Assembly: GCA_030141605.1 (NCBI GenBank)
Contig: JAQGDQ010000002.1
Location: 2,462,501-2,526,500 of the forward strand
Direction: 5' to 3'
Length of the DNA stretch: 64,000 nt
From: Tubiluchus corallicola
Taxonomy: Eukaryota > Priapulida > Priapulimorpha > Priapulimorphida > Tubiluchidae
Part shown: one piece after another, positions 57,901-64,000 of the stretch
Layout of the letters: every line of letters starts with the position of its first letter
Position numbering within the stretch: the first letter of the stretch is position 1
Notes under the pieces: generated by a model
What the model was told of the DNA's origin: nothing
Seen by the model: only the letters and a program-made list of their open reading frames with translations
Database searches by the model: none
Translations under genes and position numbers: made by a program

Positions 57901-58879
57901 TTAAAATGAGATTGAGTCTAAACAATCGTCCGGACTTCCTTTAAAAAGTATAGTTTAACAAAATTTGTGTGCACGGGGACTTTGGCTGCCACGCTTTCAA
58001 AGATCACCGTTACCATAGCAACCGATGGCTGTCTCTATACCGAAGCTGTCCAGAGAGAGCAAAATCGGATACCACGGCAGCCCACAGATGTCATTTTCAG
58101 TTATTTTGAGATTTTCATGGCATGTGGCGTCAGACAGAAGCTTTCTGGAAAATGGAAATGGCGGTAATAAAAGTGGCCGTAATTATGCACCAGGCAAAAT
58201 ATAAGAAAATGGCTACTGGATCATAGTACAATCATCATCGCTATAATGGAATCAATTACCAAAATCAAGGAAACATTAGCCGCTAACTGCAAGCTTTTTT
58301 AAAATTAATATCTGAGCACATTGTAACCAACAACTTTGTTGTGTTAATACTGCCTACGAAACATCAGCACAAGCTACCCAATTGTAACCAACAATTATAC
58401 TGCCTTCCTTTATGAAAAAATGTCAACAAGTCCCAGCAAAAAATGAATATTTTCTAAAACAGTAGGAAAAAGAGAGTACCAAAAGAACCTGATTCTATTT
58501 AAGCTGTTTGTAAGGTTTTCCGTAAATGTATGTGCACAGTTGCTATGTAGAATACGTGTGTACTATGTAGAATGATCAGTATACTGACTTCCAGTTATCT
58601 TTAATAATAAAAATTTTTATGAAACACTGATCCCCATTCACTAGTAAACTTTACCCAGGGGGATACACCTTAAAAATACCATTACCAGTACAATTTCACT
58701 AATATGCCATTTAAAATCTAAAGCTGATGAAGATCCATTCAGAACCCACTCTGTAAAACAGGTACCATGTAGTCAAACACGGCAAAGTCCAAAACTTGTA
58801 ATTATAAAGAAAAAACTTATATAATCTAATATGCCAGTTTAAAGCAAAATCAATCTCAATGTTAAACTTTGGGTAAAAG
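54931..58879. other. Gene-free interval with an X-box-like site
   Basis: No recognised coding sequence. Contains a duplicated GGTTAGTTTCTGACGT (57646 and 57773) and an RFX X-box-like palindrome at 58009-58022. Confidence 0.4.
58009..58022 (+). promoter_or_regulatory. RFX X-box-like palindrome
   Basis: GTTACCATAGCAAC closely fits the RFX consensus GTNRCC(N)RGYAAC. Such sites mark ciliary gene promoters in animals. A short ATG-led piece ending at a possible donor (ATGGCG|GTAATA) follows about 130 bases downstream, but no gene could be traced. Confidence 0.3.
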
Positions 58880-59190
58880 GTAAATTTGAAATTTGAATTT
58901 TTATCTTAAAAGATGCTGAGTTTTACAACACACTGAATATCTTACAGTAGCACTGTACTTCAATTTTGCTTTCACAAACACGTTCAACACGCTCATGGCA
59001 TGTTTTAGCTGTTGAAAATTATGTTAGTTTGTGATGTTATCAATAGTTGAGTTCGCCCACCATTAATTAAGTTTTAAATCTATTATTTAATTGTCAGAAA
59101 TGCTTTTGCAGTATTAACTGTCTTAAAATGTAAACTTTTTATTGAACATGAAAATGGGATAGCATATGAAAAATCATCCTGTCTTCCTTT
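58880..59190 (+). repeat. Dispersed repeat, copy 2
   Basis: Diverged partner of 6651-6970. The hairpin has decayed here. Both ends of the similarity are abrupt, as expected for an inserted element. Confidence 0.85.
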
Positions 59191-59772
59191 AATTTACTTA
59201 CCTTAATAAACGTTTCTATTGTTGCAATAGGAAACTTGAACTTCACCATCTAAGAATATTTTAAGTAATCCAAAATCCAAACTAATCCAGAAAACTTAAA
59301 CTGAGGACTAACTGAACTGCTTTAGAGTAGAGTGGAAGAAGGCAATTTTCTCTGCTATTTGTCATGTTCAACATGCTCAATAAAGCTGACAATACTTACA
59401 TTAAAGGGACAATAAACTCCTGCTGGACAACTGTGTAGAGATGTTGTCAAGCTGACCTTGAGCTATACAAGGGATTATCAGTTTACTGCCTAGTGATGAC
59501 TGCTACCCATCGTTGTGTTAAAGTATCTAGTATCAACTAAATAGACTGCCATACAAAAACCATTCAAAGTTTTTATCATTTTTACTTAGTTTCAAAGTTA
59601 TTCTGGCCTTTTCAACTTTATACAGTTTTTACAATGAGTCTATCAACCAAATCTCTTAACAGAATATCTCACAAAAAACTGATACTACTAAAACTGTAGT
59701 TGATATATCTGCAGTTTTGCAAAGAAACCAATACAAGTTTGGACAAATATACATCTTTGATAACAAAAAAGT

Positions 59773-59973
59773 AAGAACAAACAGGCTGGGACAATATCTA
59801 ATGAACAGTATTTTGTGGAGAGATTTTTTACCGGATATGGTTTCAAAAGCTTAAAATCACGAGGAGTAAAATTATGGAATTCGTTGCCAAAAGAAACCTT
59901 CGAAGGTAGCTTATTTTCTGCTTCCAAAAGATACACGAAAATCTTACTAAATGAATATACCTATAGTACGTAA
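59773..59973 (+). mobile_element. LINE ORF2 C-terminus
   Basis: Open to TAA at 59971-59973 and encoding YGFKSLKSRGVKLWNSLPKE followed by SKRYTKILLNEY. GxKLWNSLP is the hallmark C-terminal motif of CR1/Jockey/L2-type LINE reverse transcriptases. The upstream part is out of frame or lost. Confidence 0.85.
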
Positions 59974-60600
59974 CTTGTAAGACCACAAATAAGCAAGCTA
60001 GCTAGTTTTTTTGTTTTTTTCCTCATCTCCTAAGTAATTGTTGCTCTTTCTCATACTTCCTTTTGCTCATGAATTTTTCTATATGACACTCTTTTTCATG
60101 CTTTTTTCCATACTCCCAGTTTTTAACTTTACCCACTAACATTAGTCAAATTCTCCTGTTAATAAGACCCTGTTTGAAACTACTACTTTAATACTACTAG
60201 TACATATAATAATCCTAATTACTGAATAATCTACTTTCATTCATAAAATTCCCCCATCTCTAAAAAATCATACTAAATAAATGAAATTGTTGTCTCTTTC
60301 TGTTATACATTACCAAAAATATTTCGCAAGTGATCTTTATTGTTTTATTACGTTACTTACAAACCTTTTGTTGTCCCCAAAATTGCATTGTTTTGTTTAG
60401 ATTTATGTATTTAACTTTATTATTTTTGTTTTACGTTTTTTTGGATACTTTGTACTATTTTTTTCTTATTTGTTTTTGTTAACTGCAGCATTACCGTTTA
60501 TTTTTAATATACCAATCTATCTATAAGAAAGGGCAGGAGATTAGATGACCCTATGGTCCCTTCCTGCCCTGCTCCATGATTACAATCATTCAATATTTAA
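59974..60600 (+). mobile_element. LINE 3' UTR with structured tail
   Basis: T-rich 3' region after the LINE stop. It ends near a two-tier hairpin: AGGGCAGGA (60530-60538) pairs with TCCTGCCCT (60562-60570), enclosing GACC/GGTC. Such 3' structures can serve as RT recognition sites in LINEs; assigning this role here is inference. Confidence 0.5.
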
Positions 60601-62234
60601 CAAACTTTTGCTGTAAAACTATATTGGAGAAAACAAAATGTTCTATGTCTACGTCTATGGGATAGAACAGATAGCATTGCTGGGGATATTAAATAACCTG
60701 AAATACGTAGTCACTTGTGTTAGCACTTAATACCTACTTAGTTTACCTCAAAATATCACCGTTTGCAGCTCAAGAATTACCGAAGTAATTATTCATTATA
60801 GATGTACTGTACTCTAACTATTTCCTCTTCAACATATTGAAAGTTTAGAAAACACACGAAGTTAAAGACCAGTAACATGAGTTTTCGCTAAATATATGTC
60901 CGCTATCACCTATCAAGTCCACTAACCACTGTGTTTTTAATTTTCAGTAGTTTAATAATTGAACCAAATCAGCATTAAGATGAATGTAACACGTTATTAA
61001 ACTAAAACATAAACTCGAAAATTAGAAGGCTACTTTTTATTAGCTAGCAACCGGTTAGCCAGACACGACTCTGCGACAACTAGTCAGTTACAGAAAAACC
61101 ATACCTTGGTGTCAAGAAAACTTGGCAAACTTTTTTGATGAATTAAACACAGATATGTCACAATTTTTATATGACTGAAATTATCGCTGTAATAAAATTA
61201 TTAATCTTCTTAAAAAACGGGATGATGACAAGTAGTGCGGTACCAGTACAACATTAAGAAGTCACTAAACAGTAGCAGCAGCTTGCAAGCTCTGTGTGAC
61301 AGCAAACCAACATTACCAGTTATATCATTTGAAAGCAAATCTTGCATTAACACTTAGCGAAATACTACACTTACCGGTAACGTATCAGTACGAAATGTAA
61401 AGCCCTTCGTTCATATAGTTTTCAACATTTTTTGTACTTAAGAATTACACGTATATTACAACACTATAACCAATTTGTTCAAATGACGGAATCATTACAA
61501 CCTACACAAAAGATTGCAACGGACTACGGAAAACCCACTCAGCCTCACTGACGACTATACACTAAGCTACTGTAGGATTTGGTTTGAAGTATCTGCTGCT
61601 TGAGGCCGCCACCAAACAGTCTAGTGCTATACATGCATCTGCTTTGTCAACCTAATCTGCTAGCATTATGATTATTAGGTTATTAGTCATAAAATTTAAG
61701 AGGAATCTCAGGAAGGGAAGTGTGTTATAAGCAGCACTACAGACGGTTCAATCAAATCGCATTATAATTATAATAATCGAGTCAGCTAGTGTGAATTTAT
61801 AGGGTTATTAAACAACTATTCATGTTACGTGTATTTTAATAAATTCATTCCTGTTACTGGCAACTTACTGTAGACATTATCATACCTGGCGATTTAGACA
61901 ATGCTTGTGTAACCTCTCTACCGTTTCCATTAATTTTGGTACTTTGTGTCTCACAACCTTTTCAGGAAACGTGGCGCTAGATTAGGCTAAGCAGTAAGTG
62001 TAGCAATGTAGTCAAAGAATTTTACTCTCAGCGAATAGAACAAAGCAATGCGTAATATACTATTAATGCCAAGTGCGTTAAAAATACACCAGAGTTTGAG
62101 CATGGATTTTAACTTGTCTTTTCACTAGCGGTGAAAAGGGCGTTCTTGTAGTTATGTTTATCGCTGCGGGCTAATTGTTAGTACGCTGAAGAAGATATGA
62201 GCAAGCTTGGCCTCTTACATTTTTTTTAACAAGT
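60601..62234. other. Gene-free interval between LINE remnants
   Basis: AT-rich with no feature I can support. Confidence 0.4.
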
Positions 62235-62495
62235 CCTGACCTACGAGGACAAGTAGGATTTCCTTATGGTGGGCATTTGACCATTTGCTCTTTCGAATAT
62301 GGTGATATTAGTGATGTACTAGCCGAGCCATTTTGATGTTTGGGTGGAGAGAAGCCTTAATAGTGGACATGTTCAAGTTTTTTTTATGTCAAGACGAGTG
62401 AGTGTCCAAGTTTCGCAGCTGTATAGCAAGGTTAAGACGACGACACTCTGATAGACCATGAAATTCATTTCTGGGTTTAGGTGTGTTCTTAAACA
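62235..62495 (-). mobile_element. LINE RT remnant B, minus strand
   Basis: The minus strand reads HLNPEMNFMVYQSVVVLTLL, then YSCETWTLTRLDIKK, the VYxSVVLxTLLYGSETWTL block of LINE ORF2. Further on it gives NITIFERA (compare TEVLERA). Several frame changes show that it is dead. Confidence 0.75.
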
Positions 62496-62686
62496 CTCGT
62501 TCTTAAACACCACGTATGCTACGTGGGATCCTCTATTTCAATATTCGATACCTGTTTCTAAAGTGCATTTGTTAGAGGGCAGATCTCCTACATAGGACCT
62601 ACGGAAGGTGGTCTACACCTGGCTGAGCGGAGTGTCAGAGATGGTGAAATTGCATCCTTAGTCAATAAATCACTTAACTTTCCGGC

Positions 62687-63058
62687 TTACTTTACATGCT
62701 TGCTTAATTTAACAAATTTGCTAAGTCGCTTTGTGCGTTTTAGTTTTCCTCTCAAGAGAATGAAGCTTAAACACAAAATGTGCTGTAGATTGGATTTTTG
62801 CAAATATTTATCATCTTTTTTATCTAATAAGGTTTTAACGCTCGATCCTGGTTTTTTGATGCCGCACTTCTCCGCACGTTCCCAGATGGTTTAAATTAAC
62901 ATGTACCTTTCACCTGTGGCACAATTCCACACCTCACTGGCGTAAAAAGCTGAAACTATTAGTGAATTAAATGGCATGATGCGTTTCTCAGCTTATACCC
63001 AATTTTTTGAGACGGAACAATAAATGAAACCGCTGAATTGCAATATGCCTAGGTAATG
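62687..63058 (-). mobile_element. LINE RT remnant A (different family), minus strand
   Basis: The minus strand begins HYLGILQFSGFIY (compare YLGIxFxxNGSF). After a stop it reads FNSLIVSAFYASEVWNCATG, then after another stop ERAEKCGIKKPGSSVKTLLD and KYLQKSNLQHIL. The residues resemble the thumb and C-terminal part of CR1/Jockey-like RTs. It differs in wording from remnant B immediately downstream. Confidence 0.7.
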
Positions 63059-63479
63059 TATAATATATCCACAGGAAAGTTAGATTAAATACGAATTATG
63101 TTCATCTTACACTTTGCTAAAGCCACTTTGCGCATTATACAGATCATCATCCTAGCTATTATTATAAAATTATTATAGGTAAAGTGTGAAAGTGTTTATT
63201 TGACAAATAAACAAAACATTTATTTGACACTTTTCTTGAAATGCTTAGCTATTATATGAAATGCCTTGGAGTTTTATAAAACGTCTAAATTTGGCATATT
63301 TCCTGTAACGTATATGCAAATTCCCGTGACGTATTATAAATATGGCTTGGTTTTTATAATTTCTAAATAGAACTCAGCAGATTTGTTCAAATTATATCTT
63401 ATTACATTATGAATTTTAGGACTCGGAAATGTATTAATTAGAAATGGTTATACAGTTTTTTTTATAAGTGTGTAAATAA

Positions 63480-63986
63480 GTTTTTAAATGAGTTACATTC
63501 TCACAAAACTATTGCCACTACAGTTCAGAAAAACCTGTCGCTCCGTGGTAGTCTTGTCTTTGCAGGTCAAGAGATTTTACGTTGTTTAAAAATTAATTTC
63601 TCCAAGTTGAATATACGGTAATTTTCAAAGCTACTGTTCAACTCAGTGACTTCTTTCCTTTTAAGGATAGAACGCCTTTTCTTTTCAAGCCTTGTGTAGT
63701 TTATAAGTATTCGTACTGCAAAGTTACATATTTAGAAAAAACTAAGCGTCACCCAATCACAAGAAATGGAAACCACTGTCCCTTAACTGGCAAAGAAATT
63801 ATTGTCTGATAATTCTGCTGTAAAGAACACGTTAGTTTCACTGATCATTCTGTCTCTAATGACTTTAAAGTTTTCACATTATTATCTAATGATTATTTCT
63901 TAAAGATCAAAGGAAGTTTGCACATTAAATTTGACAACGCAGTTTTAAATTCTAGTGGAACAGTAGTTGTACTGTCTTTGTGTTAA
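63480..63986 (+). mobile_element. Penelope-like element remnant with GIY-YIG endonuclease
   Basis: From 63609 the frame reads QLSDFFPFKDRTPFLFKPCV, then VYKYSYCKVTYLEKTKRH and CPLTGKEIIV. After two stops in the same frame it reads FTDHSVSNDFKVFTLLSNDY and FLKIKGSLHIK, ending in TAA at 63984-63986. This is the order seen in Penelope-like C-termini: linker FFxFKDR, the GIY-YIG strand VVYKxxCxxCxxTYxGKTKRH, the LTGK and DHS blocks, then a KESLxIK helix. The core motif is worn and the frame is broken, so it is inactive. An RT should precede it but is not visible. Confidence 0.75.
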
Positions 63987-64000
63987 TCCTTTATTTGCAT

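Noticed and set aside
1-64000. CRISPR arrays, bacterial operons, rRNA genes
   Set aside because: No regularly spaced repeats, no ribosome-binding-site gene clusters and no rRNA-like sequence; the DNA is clearly animal nuclear.

Overview
This is a stretch of AT-rich animal genomic DNA: genes split by GT-AG introns, long gene-poor flanks, microsatellites and many decayed retroelements. The muscarinic receptor is closest in wording to protostome, arthropod-style A-type receptors (the WPPWIYAWPYIEG segment and the long Ser-rich third loop). I therefore read the source as a protostome, probably an arthropod; a chelicerate would fit, but this is inference.

Layout. 1-9178: gene-poor flank with a (GA)n tract and one copy of a dispersed repeat. 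9179-11230 (+): single-coding-exon Gq-type muscarinic acetylcholine receptor of 672 aa, with an overlapping upstream ORF. 11231-15404: probable 3' UTR of the receptor, an orphan promoter-like cluster, then the probable 3' UTR of the next gene. 15405-37726 (-): complete DAAM formin, 21 coding exons assembled by hand into an uninterrupted 1096-aa frame with all splice phases consistent. A second, phase-compatible candidate first coding exon lies at 42136-42265. Inside a DAAM intron, on the opposite strand, sits a two-exon flavin-containing monooxygenase (19109-21151, 451 aa).

42-64 kb holds no recognisable host gene. It is a retroelement graveyard: a LINE reverse-transcriptase tail and 3' end (52.7-53.3 kb), a terminal-inverted-repeat foldback element (54.35-54.57 kb), two LINE RT fragments in inverted orientation (54.56-54.93 kb), a LINE C-terminus with a structured 3' tail (59.8-60.6 kb), two different LINE RT remnants on the minus strand (62.2-63.06 kb), and a Penelope-like GIY-YIG endonuclease remnant at the right edge (63.6-63.99 kb).

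The three genes have no shared pathway: cholinergic Gq signalling, Wnt/PCP-Rho actin assembly, and NADPH-dependent heteroatom oxidation. The notable relationship is architectural: a host gene, an antisense nested gene and an apparent alternative first exon. Nothing here looks like a wholly new enzymatic system; the best leads are the alternative DAAM N-terminus, the nested gene, the inverted LINE pair and the orphan promoter.
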